NCBI RefSeq assembly: GCF_018143015.1
Contig: NC_054750.1
Coordinates: 6,679,501 to 6,743,500, forward strand
Origin: Lytechinus variegatus
Lineage: Eukaryota; Echinodermata; Echinoidea; Temnopleuroida; Toxopneustidae
DNA length: 64,000 bases
Reading direction: 5' to 3'
The notes under the pieces are model-generated. The model searched no databases. It had not been told where the DNA came from and was given only the letters and a program-made list of their open reading frames with translations. The position numbers and the translations under genes were made by a program. This document shows, one piece after another, positions 48,201-57,690 of the stretch (position 1 is the first letter of the stretch; each line of letters opens with the position of its first letter).

Positions 48201-51200
48201 CACATACAACAAAATATTCATTAAAATGCACCTTTAAAAAAATATATATCACCATGAGAGATTAAAAATTCTGATTTCTGTTGTTAATCAAGCTAGACAA
48301 AAAAATTGTATACTAAAATAACTCAATATTTCACAAGCATGCAAATAAAACAAATTCACAAGTTCACAGCTTACATAATTAAATCCAAACAAAGCAGATT
48401 TCAAGATTTAGAATGCATTTATTTTGATGTTAGAAGTGAATTGCATAACTTGACACACATCAACACCTAATTAAACTCATGAACATACTCTGATACCTTT
48501 AGTTTTACTTTTGGCTTCATCTTCTTTCTTCTCTGCCATTGTAGTATCATCCTTATCTACTTTTTCAGTATCTTTCTTTTCAGTCTCCATCTCGTCAGAT
48601 TTTTCTTCATCCTTCTTTTCTTTATCTTCTTCTTTCTTTGCATCTTGATCTTCAACTTCCATTTCTACATCTTTCTTTTCTCCAACTACCTTCTCTTGAT
48701 CCTTCTTCTCTTCTTCTTTAATCTCTTCTTTCATCTTGTCTTTCTCCTTCTTTGCAGCTTCTTCCTTTTCATCATTCTTTTCTTCTTTTTCATCCTTTTC
48801 TTCGACAACCTTCTCTTGATCTTTCTTCTCTCCTTCCTCTTCTTTCTTTTTGTCTTTCTCCTTTGTAGCTTCTTCTTTCTTGTTATCCCCACCCTCTTCC
48901 ATCTTTTCCTCTTCTTCCCCCTCCCCTTCCTTTTCCTTATCTTCCTTCTCCGATTCTTCACTTTCAATATTAGCCTCCAGGGCATCTTTAACTTGCTGTA
49001 TCACTTCTTCTCGTTCTTTGGCTGAAGGAGAGATAATTTAAGTGTTTGGACAATGGAAAAGTTATATTGGAATTGTGCTTAGTGATTATACCTTCTAAAA
49101 TACAATTGCCCTAGAAATTTTGGATTTAGCAGAGAAGATTAGAAGTCTATTGTGTCGGTGCTTAGATTCAGTATAAAACGTATGAGCCTAAGTACTCAAA
49201 TTGACACATGCATTTCTGATTTGAGTTTGTTTTCTTTGTTTTGTTTCTGTTTCTCAATAGGGGAAAGATTACTGTTCATTACTATTTTTATCAATTATGA
49301 TCATATTGACATAAATACCCTTGCATTAATACTGCACTGAAACTGAAAGTAGAAAATTCCCCAAAAGCCACTGCCTGTACAGATAGAGTCAGGAGGCAAT
49401 ATCAAATTCCGAGATAAAAGATATCTTAAGATGAGAAATATTGCACGAAAGATGACAATATGCAATAACTCCATGTTTCTAACAGTTATTATTTCTATTA
49501 GATAGAAATAAATTTCTGGCTTGCAATCAGTACATAAGATATACTCGATCTATAAAAAAAATATACTGGATGCATGGCAGAAATTTGAATCTTCAACATC
49601 AAACTTCTTCAGCAAGCCTTACATGTACATTCCATTAAAAGAAATCTTAGCATAACACTCCCAAAGATGTGAAAACAGACAGATTAGTGTTAGATTCTAG
49701 AATTGCATGCTTATACCTCAGTCATATTTCCCTTACAGCGGCCTTACAGCGAGACGAAAACAGCCGTTTTATTCATTTCTATTCAAACTATCTATATGTT
49801 GCTGGTAAAAAATAGTATAAACGGCCGTTTTCAACTCACCACACGGCCGCCGTAGAGCAAATGTGACCGAGGTATTAACCACCTAAAAGTGAAACTGTGC
49901 AATCATCATTTCACAAGGCCAAAGAGAAAGCAAGAATGTTAAAAGCTTGAATGATTCCAAGCAAGGAAAAGATCAAGGTCACGAACTACAGATCTCATCG
50001 TTCAAAGAAACCAAGAAAATCTTGTATTCAAGCAAAAGAATGTTTGAATGTAGATGAACATTAAACTAGACTATCAAAATTCACAAAGATCCTTTGTAAT
50101 TGTACCTTGTAATGAGGTATTTCTATGAAGCCGTTACTATGAATGAACTATTTAGAATCCAGTTTGCCTAAATTCACAAGTCACAATACTCAACAAGTTC
50201 TTTGGATGTCGAGAACAATCGTCCAAGTATGCAAAAATGTTGTTAGTTTGAACCTATTGTTCAGGAGAGTATTTTCTAGTCTAAATAGAAGCAATTGATT
50301 GTTTAAATAGAAAGAAGCAGATGGCCCATAGTTTCAAGAAGCTTTAGCTTGAATTCAGAATTCAATGACACACCCAATAAGCACTTTAGATTACTGTAAT
50401 TTAAATTCTTTTAGATTCCTTATTAATAGACAAAGCAAATGGCATCCTATTCAAATTGGATAATCCAAGACAAGTGTAGAATTCAATCATCCCCAGTGAA
50501 TGACCATTGATACAATGTAAACCGACTTTCCAAATACCAGGGAATGTAATTTATCACCTCCAGCTAATTCTACACTTCCAAATCTATCTTATTTTGGTGA
50601 ATCCTACAAATTGCTCTTTTCCTTTCAGTTGCTTTTATCCAATGCTTTATTTCTAAAGAGTGGGTTGATCTTACCTTACATTTTATCTATTTAATTAAGA
50701 TGTAAAGATTAAATTGATCAGGGCTTCTTTTCAAAATATATTTAATGCTCGATATATGTACATGCAAGATAGCAAATGAGCTGTCCCTTTAGATCCAATG
50801 AAAAATAAAATTGAGCCATCCTCTATAAAGATATACCAATAACCACTTTACCTTCTAGCTGGTCTGCACTTTCTACCCTACTTCCAGTGCAACTTTGTTT
50901 TCCTTCTCCTCCTTCTTCGTCGGACTCTGCCGAGTCAGCTGAATCATCTGGGACCCCCTGCAGAGCGTTGCCAAGTACACCATTCTCCATGCTCGCTAGT
51001 TCGAGAAGGGAGCATCCATATTGATAGTACGCATCCCCGCACTCCTCCGCTGTCTCGCCATATTTAGATGACCTGCAATATAAATTTGCAAGATATATAC
51101 ACGATTGAACTAATGGATTCCGAAATCTTCATTTTCCATAGATTTCGATAACGGCCACCCAGTTTCAGTAAACAATGGGATATAAATTAAGTTACATTTA

Positions 51201-52366
51201 TCTACTAAAAAGAATAACACTTTCACTATGTAATGTTTATGAATTAATGTATTAAAATTGATTCTTGAATTGATTTACCATAAAATAATAAGGGTAGGCC
51301 TGCAAAAATTGGAGTAAAGTCATTCGATTTAACTGAATACTATCATTCTATCACAGACCTCTAAAATATAAAAAAAACTCTTGAATTTCAAAGGAATGTT
51401 TTCCTTCATATTTTGATTTGTGTGCATTCTGCAACCTTTTAAATGAGTAATCAAAGTATTTTCTCAATACAAGGGAATTGTTCTTTTTAAGTAGACCATT
51501 TTTAAGGCTTAGAATAATGTGCATGACCAATCAATCAAAACTACTTGTTAGTCTTGTTTCCTTTAAAAAATCATCAAATGTGTAAAACTAAAAGATAGAG
51601 ACAATTTTTGGACGCACAAAACATAGGGGGCCTACCACCAGTTTTGTCTCATTATGTTAATATATACATTTTAGATAATAATGATGATCTTTCAGATTAA
51701 ATAACAATAAGCCATTTTGTTTTTTTAATTATTTTTTTTTTGGGGGGGTCTACTGAAATAAGATAAATCGTACAGTAGTTCACAGGCTTCTTGGAAACAC
51801 TGGACAGCAGCTGGAGGGTCACCAACCACAAGATTCCTCTTCCCCTGGCCCATCAATTCTAAGGCTTCAGCATCAACATCTTCAGGGCTGAAATGAGAAA
51901 AATAATGTAATAGGTCACTCATCATATAGAATTCAATTGACAAATGAAATCTGAATACCAAATACCACTCTAAGTATCAATTCAAACAAACGACAAGAAA
52001 CCTGCCTAATTTTGCTACTTCATCATTTTATAATTTATTAGACCCTATACTCAACTGATTTGTCATAATTAGTCATTCTATTTGACCTTTAGAATATAAT
52101 TTTTAAATAACATTAGGCCTAGGCCTATAGTCATAGACATGATAAGTTTCTTGACTACGAGGCCAAACTCGACCTGTTGATGATTTATAAATGCAAGAGA
52201 CAGCTAAAAATCTTTCAGTCATCTTTAATAAAATTACTCCAACTTCTAAGCATGCCAATTTTGAAAAGTAAAAATGCTGCTCAGCTCACCCGGCATCTTC
52301 TTGTTCCACCTCTTCGATTTCAGCAGCAGAACTTGATCCAGGTTTGTCTTCTTCCGTCCCAAGCAT
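30204..52366 (-). CDS. NASP: NASP, histone chaperone (SHNi-TPR protein)
   Basis: Nuclear histone chaperone that binds and stores H3-H4 and linker H1. Fourteen coding exons on the minus strand: 52366-52290, 51887-51774, 51072-50852, 49021-48497, 47284-47235, 45846-45770, 45268-45104, 38530-38473, 37477-37393, 36288-36203, 35780-35634, 34186-34124, 32799-32608, 30266-30204. They total 1923 nt, 640 residues, with phases consistent throughout. TPR1 spans exons 2-3 ([19 protein letters not shown], then [11 protein letters not shown] and [19 protein letters not shown]). A Glu/Lys-rich acidic insert fills exon 4 (about residues 138-312), where vertebrate NASP also carries its long acidic insert. Later TPRs are [29 protein letters not shown] and [20 protein letters not shown] Ser/Ala/Phe/Gly-rich linker follows in exon 11. 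[15 protein letters not shown], split over exons 12-13, and EPKRSRQ form the nuclear-localisation region. ATG 52366 opens the protein; an in-frame ATG at 52489 is less likely. Confidence 0.95.
30468..30603. mobile_element. 136-bp palindromic MITE in NASP intron 13
   Basis: AGGGATGCCAGTT at the left and AACTGGCATCCCT at the right are exact inverted ends. The interior repeats GGCCTGAAAA-like words on both arms. Confidence 0.8.
30700..31105. mobile_element. TTAA-flanked MITE with AGGTGCAC ends
   Basis: Left end TTAAAGGTGCACGATGGCC, right end GGATTGTGCACCTTTAA. About 400 bp and richer in G+C than its flanks. A second TTAA-type family, with different ends from family T. Confidence 0.78.
31849..32382. 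mobile_element. Family T-like palindromic MITE, copy 3
   Basis: Left end TTAAAGGAAAATGAAACC, right end GGTTTCATTCCCCTTTAA. Paired blocks inside include GTTCACATGTGA and GCAATGCAACAAA-like words. About 530 bp, in NASP intron 13. Confidence 0.8.
33851..33988. mobile_element. Small MITE with GTTTCAT ends
   Basis: GGGGAATGTTTCATTAAC and TTTCATGAAACGTTCCCC are inverted ends; AGTGAAAATCACT is a dyad near the right arm. NASP intron 12. Confidence 0.7.
35323..35620. repeat. Dispersed repeat with TTCCATGACTTTTCC units
   Basis: Several copies of CATGACTTTTCCATGA-like words run between AGGGTTCCCATAG and CTGTGAGAACCATG. This word-repeat element abuts NASP exon 11 without touching it. Confidence 0.55.
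35863..36179. mobile_element. Family T MITE, partial copy 4
   Basis: Only the left arm is clear: AAAAGGGGAAGTTCACGCTC, then GGTGAAGGTCTATGAAAATC. The right arm is eroded; a CCCCTTAA at about 36172 may be its end. NASP intron 10. Confidence 0.5.
37690..38454. mobile_element. Family T MITE, copy 5, split by a SINE
   Basis: The left-arm words GAGAAAAATCAAAG, GCATAATGCTAAAA, TTTCACCACAATCTGATGAA and AAGAAGTTATGACA are mirrored in the right arm (38340-38425), which ends GACTTGACCTTTAA. The type B SINE 37886-38062 lies between the arms. NASP intron 8. Confidence 0.78.
37886..38062 (+). mobile_element. tRNA-headed SINE, type B, inside a palindrome
   Basis: An A-box-like TAGTTCAGTCGGTAGAGC and B-box-like GGTTTAATTCCC are followed by the shared body CTAGTGCCCTTTGGTATGGC, ACCAGGTCCCTCAGAGAGGA and CAAGCATTCATGCTT. 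Confidence 0.82.
39913..43700 (-). mobile_element. CR1/L2-type LINE with intact ORF, in NASP intron 7
   Basis: A non-LTR retrotransposon on the same strand as NASP. Its 3' end on the minus strand finishes in a TTA/TAT triplet tail (39914-39938), common for the CR1/L2 group. The single ORF covers 43475-40041. The 5' boundary near 43700 is estimated; no target duplication was found because other repeats crowd both sides. One long uninterrupted ORF suggests a fairly recent, possibly active copy. Confidence 0.88.
40041..43475 (-). CDS. LINE ORF: 2A peptide, AP endonuclease, reverse transcriptase
   Basis: 1144 residues. Residues 1-16 are hydrophobic ([16 protein letters not shown]), like a signal peptide or anchor. 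Residues 66-78, [13 protein letters not shown], form a 2A-like ribosome-skipping motif whose break would fall between Gly77 and Pro78. A basic stretch follows at about 143-158. An AP-type endonuclease spans about 199-420 (WNARSL, VITESWL with Glu231, [15 protein letters not shown]). The reverse transcriptase spans about 640-915 ([10 protein letters not shown] with Asp774/Asp780, [19 protein letters not shown] with Asp866/Asp867). The product copies element RNA at nicked target DNA. No stop or frame break within it. 2A motifs at the N-terminus of AP-type LINEs have been described in sea urchins. Confidence 0.92.
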   Translation of the reverse strand: MELVNLIAIVLIVSTMGRNEVEPCIGHHVHAFKCCFKEGNSHTQLKFLGTRIVYYSNATSTFQLQLLLSGDISLNPGPRNFDTTTTTDECYNPSDTARTECKVNRHVYDGNKLLEINQNRQFLRGCRLQDGVWENICSLGIAKRQRFHRGKRAGRRKQRHIPVLITPRLPVNKTSRCGINHNNLRRIPRHDPNIQSGTKVHLWNARSLRNKALITYDYILEHDLDIFVITESWLKDDDQVIKGECTPPGYTLINTPRKIGSGGGITVIFKSELKLQTRTLVNEFRTFECVHVVNKLSSSSSLLNLVAVYRPPPSPTNGLSLVDFMSEFDTFLTDMYVIPGKLILLGDFNFHIDNPTKTDVNGFLQAISAAGLHQHVTGPTHSRGHTLDLVFTRESESIIKRCSVQDMLMSDHSVVRLELTIPVSQQEMITRTSRNYKAIDRDRFRDSLQTMTQKFSQHEDTDHSFDWYNDTLRGLIDSLAPSTERTCAVRRRMPWYTGEIHLARRKRRRAERKWQKSKSAIDHDSYLVAKRETSNLICRTKMSYFQHALSSSDTKEVYRTLDYLLNRKNMCLPFHDCAETLCNQFSTFFTNKIEKIHESLGDITSCSGTSIESTPFSSSMVCFDLTTEDEILKIIKGSASKSCSLDPIPTWFLKENIQDLLPIITKIVNSSLSSGNFPAAARTAVIQPLLKKPSLDRNCLSNYRPVSNLSFVGKIIEKVVCRRLMDHMADNDLFEQHQSAYRPHHSTETALVKVKNDIMFALDKGHMALLLSLDLSAAFDTIDRQILISRMSNRLGVNGIALKWFKSYLADWTTKVEIGGKSSQCSASSTGLPQGSVFGPIGYCIYTLPVGDIARHHNVFYHTYADDIQLYVTFDPKVCSVDEAKKTLCACVTDICSWMTHNRLKLNEGKTEFLVIGSSHNLRSLSDVSLGIGSATIVSSKSVRNLGAYFDCNMNMLEQVNQLCKSVRFHLRNISQIRKYITEETCHSAVRCHILSRLDYCNSQLTSVPQVYLKRLQSLQNWAARIIFRVDRRHDRGPLLKSLHWLPVKKRIVFKLLLFVFKAFNNQMPKYIKDSLSSHRPTRPNLRSSKDPYLLAIPKTRTKSGDRTFSVTASKEWNNIPTFIKSSNSSDQFKKLLKTYLFSD
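44334..44608. mobile_element. MITE with AGGGCCCT ends in NASP intron 7
   Basis: CAGGGCCCTATCTTACAAAG and CTCTTTGTAAAACAGGGCCT form imperfect inverted ends; paired blocks continue inside (AATCAATGG / TTGATCAAATCAAT). About 275 bp. Confidence 0.65.
44805..44945 (+). repeat. TTTAGGG-rich dispersed repeat
   Basis: Degenerate GGGTTT, GTTAGG and TTTAGGG words are followed by TTGTCGCCGGAGTAAGTGTC. A related copy lies at 59025-59195 (TTGCCGCCAGAGCAAATGTC). Telomere-like words, but not a telomere array. Confidence 0.5.
45355..45567. mobile_element. Palindromic MITE with AGTATGACTT arms
   Basis: TTAAAGTATGACTTAA at the left and AAGTCATACTTAAATTT at the right pair; about 210 bp. Between NASP exons 6 and 7. 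Confidence 0.65.
46960..47190 (+). repeat. Dispersed repeat B, second copy
   Basis: It resembles 43800-44010: TCTTATGTTTA, ACAATTATGAA, TGTCAAATGAG, GATTGGCTCTCCAT, and a TTTAAACC-rich end. Lies in NASP intron 5, just upstream (minus-strand sense: downstream) of exon 5. Confidence 0.5.
48497..49021 (-). CDS. NASP: NASP exon 4: Glu/Lys-rich acidic insert
   Basis: A single 525-bp exon coding about 175 residues, almost all Glu, Lys and Asp with scattered Met, Val and Thr. Near-repeats of KKDQEKVV and EKKD are visible, so the exon probably grew by slippage. In NASP the acidic stretch interrupts a TPR and contacts linker histone. The purine-rich coding strand leaves a long pyrimidine-rich complement that reads open in other frames; those frames are artefacts. 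The donor that keeps phase with exon 5 is GTATCA just after 48497; a stronger-looking GTATGT eight bases later would break the frame. Confidence 0.85.
49713..49875. mobile_element. GC-rich palindromic MITE in NASP intron 3
   Basis: ATACCTCAGTCATATTTCCC and its inverted partner GCAAATGTGACCGAGGTAT, with GAAAACAGCCGTTT / AAACGGCCGTTTTC at the inner arms. About 160 bp; stands out by CpG content from the plain AT-rich intron around it (49022-50851 otherwise holds nothing I recognise). Confidence 0.75.
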
Positions 52367-53282
52367 GTTTGTGTAGTCTAAACTTTGTGTGTAACTGCTC
52401 AAGAAAAAATGTTCCCCACTGCACCGTCTTAAACCAGGCTGAAGCTTAACGTTTCCTAATTGGGATAATATAAGGAGTGGTTTGAACAAGTTTTCTCAGT
52501 TGACTCGTCTCTGAACTATAATTGAAGACTTGAGTTGGACTTGGAGTTCGTCAAGATGACCACCTGCCGACAATGATACTTTCATACATTCGAAGAAGAA
52601 GAAAGATGTCCCAGCTTACGGTTACCCCTACTGCTCTGCCAGTGGCAAACTACTGCCTGAGAAAGGCTCCGGGCCGCGAAGTTAGGTTAAGAATAGGAGT
52701 CGGGAGCTCGAGCTAGCCTCCGCCTACGGCTACGCCACGGCGTATTTTCTTGCCGGCAAAATGTTACAAAGACCAAATCAACAACAAAATTAAATGATAA
52801 TATTTCGACTTCAATTCAATGAAGTCAAAATAATATTCCCTCCAAGTCGCAAGACCAAGATATCACTCCTGTAAATATCAGCGTCAGGAGGGAACTGCCT
52901 TCGTTAGACTAAGAATAAGATGCTTGATCTCCTCAGAATTCCAATGAATGTTTTGCACGTTTATGTACGGGCTCGAATCGTCTACAGGAATAACAAAGGT
53001 GTCGCCCCCAGATAACTCTGTTGAACAAAATTCGTACATACCGGTAAGTGTAAGTAAGATTTGCTTGTGATAAAAATTGCAGGATCGGGACGTTTACGCC
53101 CCTTTACGCCCATTATTCCCTTTTTAGTGGAGATATCGATGCCCGGACGCGACGATAAGTAGATTTGAACGAAAAGCAGAAAAGAAGAAGAAAAAAAGAT
53201 AAGAAAGACTTTCACAGAAGATCCGATGATGACCTGACAGAAAAATCATAGAAAAAAACTTTCATATGCGAGGTTGGACTGG

Positions 53283-53330
53283 AATTACTATTTTTTCCGA
53301 GGGGCGAAGCCCCGAGGGGAAAATAGTCTG
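53283..53330. repeat. GC-stem hairpin, GAGGGGCGAAGCCCCGAGG
   Basis: The strong stem around CGAGGGGCGAAGCCCCGAGG is flanked by ACTATTTT and AAAATAGT, and further out by GGACTGGAA and TTGCCAGTC. It looks like a very small foldback element or its remains. Confidence 0.55.
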
Positions 53331-54467
53331 AGTTGCCAGTCTAACCAAGGATTAATAATTCCCATTATACTTTCGAAAGAAACGCCTGATTATGTGTGTA
53401 TTAGCATTTTAAGGTTCGATTCTACAATTACCGATCGGGCGAATCGCGTAATAGGCGATTTTTGTTACATTAAGGATCTTTGAATCAGCTGCAAGAAAGA
53501 TTTCGCGCGTTACTTTGTATTGGTGGCGCGCCAGCTGTTCCATTGATTGTACTTACAATTTTAAGGTCACAGATGAATACCATATTTTTCGAAAGCAGTT
53601 GGGCCACTATGTGTTACATACTATCTAAGTAATTTTAACAATAGTCATACCGCAAAGTGCTATATTTTAAAAGAAAATCGATTTTGACTTGGCTTTATAT
53701 TTCGTTTATTTATCATCTGCTACATGATCTACTTCCGGGATGGAATATCTCAGATTCCGATTACGATATGAATATTCATCATCATTAATATTCATTTAGG
53801 CTTTTTCAACAAGTTTATTTATATGAACAATTTTTATTACATTTGCAATTAAGAATACAAAAATATTATTTCATATATTAATTGAAATTTTAATTATTTT
53901 TAATAATTTGAAATCCTTTGTCAAAAATAATGAATGATTGGCAAAACTGTAAAACTCAATTGACGAAATAGATAAAGTCTGATGACGTCACATTCTACCA
54001 TTTTATATTGGTGTATGCAGCCTCGTGGTTTATAGTATACCGGTGAGTTATAATCTTATTTGAATGACTTTTTATCAATATTTTTAGGTACTTTCATGAT
54101 GGAATTTAAACTTATTATGTATATGCTTTTAAAGCTCAATCTATATCCTCCCAAGATTTTAATTTTTCATTTGTATAAAGTAGACATTTTTCGGTTTGTA
54201 ATTGTAATATGACAATGCAATGTGACCGACTTGGGCGAGTGTGCGTATGATCTGTTCGTGTGTTTGCACGTGAAGTTTCAAACCAGCGCAGTTGCAGGCA
54301 ATGCAGGGCTTGGGCCTGGCTTGGGATGGAGCGCATCATGACCCCGCCGATCACCCCTGCCCAGCTAGCTCAGAGCAGCAGGGTTTATGTATTGTATGCA
54401 CGTCATGTGCAGCTGCAGTGCAAAGGTATGCAGCGCATATCGCCATGTCCATGGAATTAGGAGGAGG

Positions 54468-54929
54468 CTCCTAGCAGTAGAGGTGCACAGCCAATATTGG
54501 AGACTGTCTCCAATGTGGGAGATTATCTCCAATATCAGAGACTTTTGTGAAGAATTTGGGTATCCAATTTCAGAGACAGTCTCCAGTTTTGGAAACCAAT
54601 TTCCTTTGTTTACATTTGCGGCAAAAGGATTACCTTGGCGGCAAATAAAAATGTGATAAGCAGATTCCTCATGAAAAATTACCCCTTTTCACTGTCTACT
54701 TTAAAAATTCACCGTCTACTTTTGTTTTGATAAGGATTTTTGTTGTCAATCACACACAAAACAAATGGGCTTCTGACCTCAATGAGACAAAATTTTGGGT
54801 GGAAAAAAATCATGCTTTTGTTGGTGTTGTTTCTTTTGTCCTTTTGCAAAGCAAGTCTCCAATGTGGGAGATTGTCTCCCCTATTGGAGAGAGTCTCCCA
54901 TATTGGCCGTGCGCCTCTACTGCCTAGCC
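54468..54929. mobile_element. MITE with iterated GGAGA...TCTCC dyads near both ends
   Basis: Inverted ends: CAGTAGAGGTGCACAGCCAA near the left and TTGGCCGTGCGCCTCTACTG near the right. Just inside each end come several short dyads, such as TTGGAGACTGTCTCCAA. The core is plain AT-rich. About 460 bp. Confidence 0.8.
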
Positions 54930-54933
54930 TGGA

Positions 54934-55796
54934 GGCGTCTGGGGAGTAAAAGTCATATACCGTACTCTACGTATGGTCACTCCCCACTGACGCCTGGGAT
55001 CCCGATATCCCCAAGCTATAAGTATAAATTTCATTCACCCACGTACGGGTACAAAACCTGAAACTTTCACCCCCGAGAATTCTACTTTCCCTCTAAAAGA
55101 TCTAGGGCCTAGCCCTAAAACATGTACATGGGGTCCAACTTCATTTCCAACAACATTTCTGTGATATTGATTTTATTTTTAAAGAAGAATTCATTAAAAA
55201 AAGAATTTTGTTATGAAAAGATGGGAAGAGCTTACGGCCCTGTTTACGTTGCCATCTTAATTTCTTTGTCTTCCGCTTGGCGACAGTACGATTTGCGTAC
55301 TGTCGCCAAGCGTAAACACTTTCGTAAGCTCTTCCAAACTTTTCATAACAAATTTCTTGTATTTTTTATGAATTCTTAAAAATAAAATCAATATCACAGA
55401 AATGTTGGCAATGAAGTTGGACCCCATGTACCCGGTACATGTTTTAGGGCTAGATCTTTTAGAGGGAAAGTAGAATTCTTGGGGGCGAAAGTTTCAGGTT
55501 TTGTACCTTTACGTGGGTGAATATAGCTTGGGATCCCAGGCATCAGTGGGGAGCATAGGCGGCGGGGGGACATTTCCCCCCCCCCCCCCATTAATTTGAG
55601 GAGGACCTTGTTGATGACCTTTATTTTTTTTTTTTTGCTTGTCAATTTATTTTCCTACATCGCCCCTAAAATTATTGAGTTGAGAACCTTTTTTTTTTTT
55701 GCTTGTCAAAATTTTTTTGGTTGTCCCCTCCTAAAATTTTGGGCTTCCGCCACCAATGGTGGGGAGTGACCATATGACTTTTACTCCCCAGATGCT
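54934..55796. mobile_element. Large, nearly perfect palindrome (foldback element)
   Basis: Left arm 54934-55290, five-base spacer, right arm 55296-55796. The centre reads GGCGACAGTACG / CGTACTGTCGCC; outer ends read CTGGGGAGTAAAAGTCATAT and its inverse. The arms match closely over more than 300 bp. The right arm is longer only because of the insertion 55554-55758. Confidence 0.88.
55554..55758. mobile_element. hAT-like MITE with perfect 8-bp target duplication
   Basis: GTGGGGAG flanks it on both sides (55546-55553 and 55759-55766). The ends CATAGGCGGCGG and CCGCCACCAATG are imperfect inverted repeats. The uninterrupted left arm of the host palindrome shows the empty site. Eight-base duplications are typical of hAT elements. 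Confidence 0.85.
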
Positions 55797-57439
55797 GACC
55801 CATCTAAAAGATGCCACATATCAAGAGTGATATTGTAAGAAAGTAAAGAGTTTGAGCTTTCTGATATAAATAATGTTTGTGCCTTAAACACAGAATGTTG
55901 CACAATTTGCAAGTGAAACAGAGGAAGAAAATTCTGTTTGATGCGTCTTTTCAGGTAAAAAATCACTTATTTATCAAAATATTTTATTCAAAAGAAATAA
56001 CCAATATTAAAAGAGTAACATTTAATCTTCCCCATGGTACAAAAGTAATCAATTTTACTCAAGGAGAAAGCGGTTAAATTGAGAAAGAAAGTCTCACAAT
56101 TTACGAAATTTTGCAGGGACATGAATTCAGCCCCGAGGGGACTTAAAAATTTTGCCCATAATTTGCTCATTAACACAGGGCCTTGCCGACTGACAGTTTA
56201 AGAGCCGACACCAATCAAGTACGCTAGTTAATGTAATCATATCCAGTTTCATAATACATTGTTGGTTGGAAGACGGCAAGTCATGAAAAATGTTAAACTG
56301 GGGGGAATTGAGGTCACTGAATCTATTTTTAGCACTCTCAATCCTAGTGATTGCCATCTATGTCCCACAGGGGTAAGTGAAAAAAAAAACTGTCCCCATT
56401 AAACAAGGACAATCTCAATTTATCAAGACATGATTTGTCTTGGTTTATGAGGACATTTTTGTTTTCTGGGACAATCCCAATTTTTGGACCAGCACTCCTA
56501 CTGTAGAAATATGCCTGCTGTCATCTCAGTTGCCCAAGGTGAATTTCTGGTGGCCCTAGGCCACCGTTAATGTCTAGCCTTGGCTCAAGTTATGCTTGTG
56601 TAGGCTCCACTCCACATCATTGCGGCACGCTACACCTACCCAAACATTGGGCCTTTAAACTCACTCTGCTCGTCCAAGTGACAAAGGTGTCACTTGATGG
56701 GGGGAAAATATAAAACTCATGCAACAAAATAACCTCAATTCATTTATAACAACTTTAACATTTCACAAAGTTTCACTTCTTTTCCATGCTTTTATCAATG
56801 TCAAAATTTGTGATTTAGAGCCATTAAACGGTGTTCTCACACAGATTAATTCACTGCCGATTCCAAAAGATCACAAATTACGCATGCACGGACATTGCAG
56901 CTCAATTTATGAATATTCATAAGTAGGACTATAGTCCGAGATCTGATGCAAATGCAAAACGATCTATAGTTCTAGTTCTGTGAAGTTTTTCAAAGTTTGC
57001 ATTTTCCCCCATTTTTGCACGCATTTTAACAATTTTCAACTTTTCAAATGGCAAGCCAGTTTTTTTTTTATCTACGCACACATGTATTACCGGTATACAC
57101 ACAGTCAGCATACATAAAAGGCCAGGCAATGCCAGTGGCAGGCTGGAGCTGCATGATCCATCGGTCTCAATTGAGCATCACTGCACTGCTGCCACTTACC
57201 AATCAAATTCTCAATTGGAGTTAAATAATCTTGCAAGAAAAATAATTTTTCAATAAATATAAACACAAATTTGTGAAATTGTAGTAATATGGATTTTCAA
57301 ATTATTGATTATGTGATGTGATCGGAGGAGTAATTCGGCCAAAGGCGGTCATTGTTTTTCGAGTCTTGTGAATGGTGCTTAAAAGAAAAGTGCATTTTGG
57401 TTATCAACATAAAAAGCGTAACCAAGGTTAAGTTTTTTT

Positions 57440-57690
57440 ATGTGAGATGTCATAACTTTGAAATTATAGAATATCACTAATTGTCATGCATAAGTTTCAG
57501 GTCTCATGATTAAGGTCATTTAGGGTCAATGAACTCAGACCATGTTGGGGTACCTTTTGAAATGTCATAACTTATTAAGTTTATTGGTTCTTGAAACATG
57601 GATGTGTATTAGGATAATCAAGTATCGCTGTTATACAAGTGTGCGTTTTTTGGTCACATGACCAAGGTCAATAGGGTCAATGAACGTTGA
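57440..57690 (+). repeat. Tandem dimer with AGGGTCAATGAAC core
   Basis: Two direct units, each starting TCATAACTT and carrying AAGGTCA(T/A)TAGGGTCAATGAAC-like words near its end, immediately before BTF3 exon 1. Units of this style are dispersed in many marine invertebrate genomes (from memory). Confidence 0.65.

Noticed and set aside
48645-49025. Long open frames opposite and beside NASP exon 4
   Set aside because: They are complements or shifted readings of a Glu/Lys-rich exon (poly-Phe/Leu or poly-Lys/Arg) with no family likeness.
54260-54656. Overlapping plus-strand ORFs in a GC-richer patch
   Set aside because: No splice sites or family likeness, and the frames compete with each other. 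The patch may be regulatory, but there is no gene evidence.
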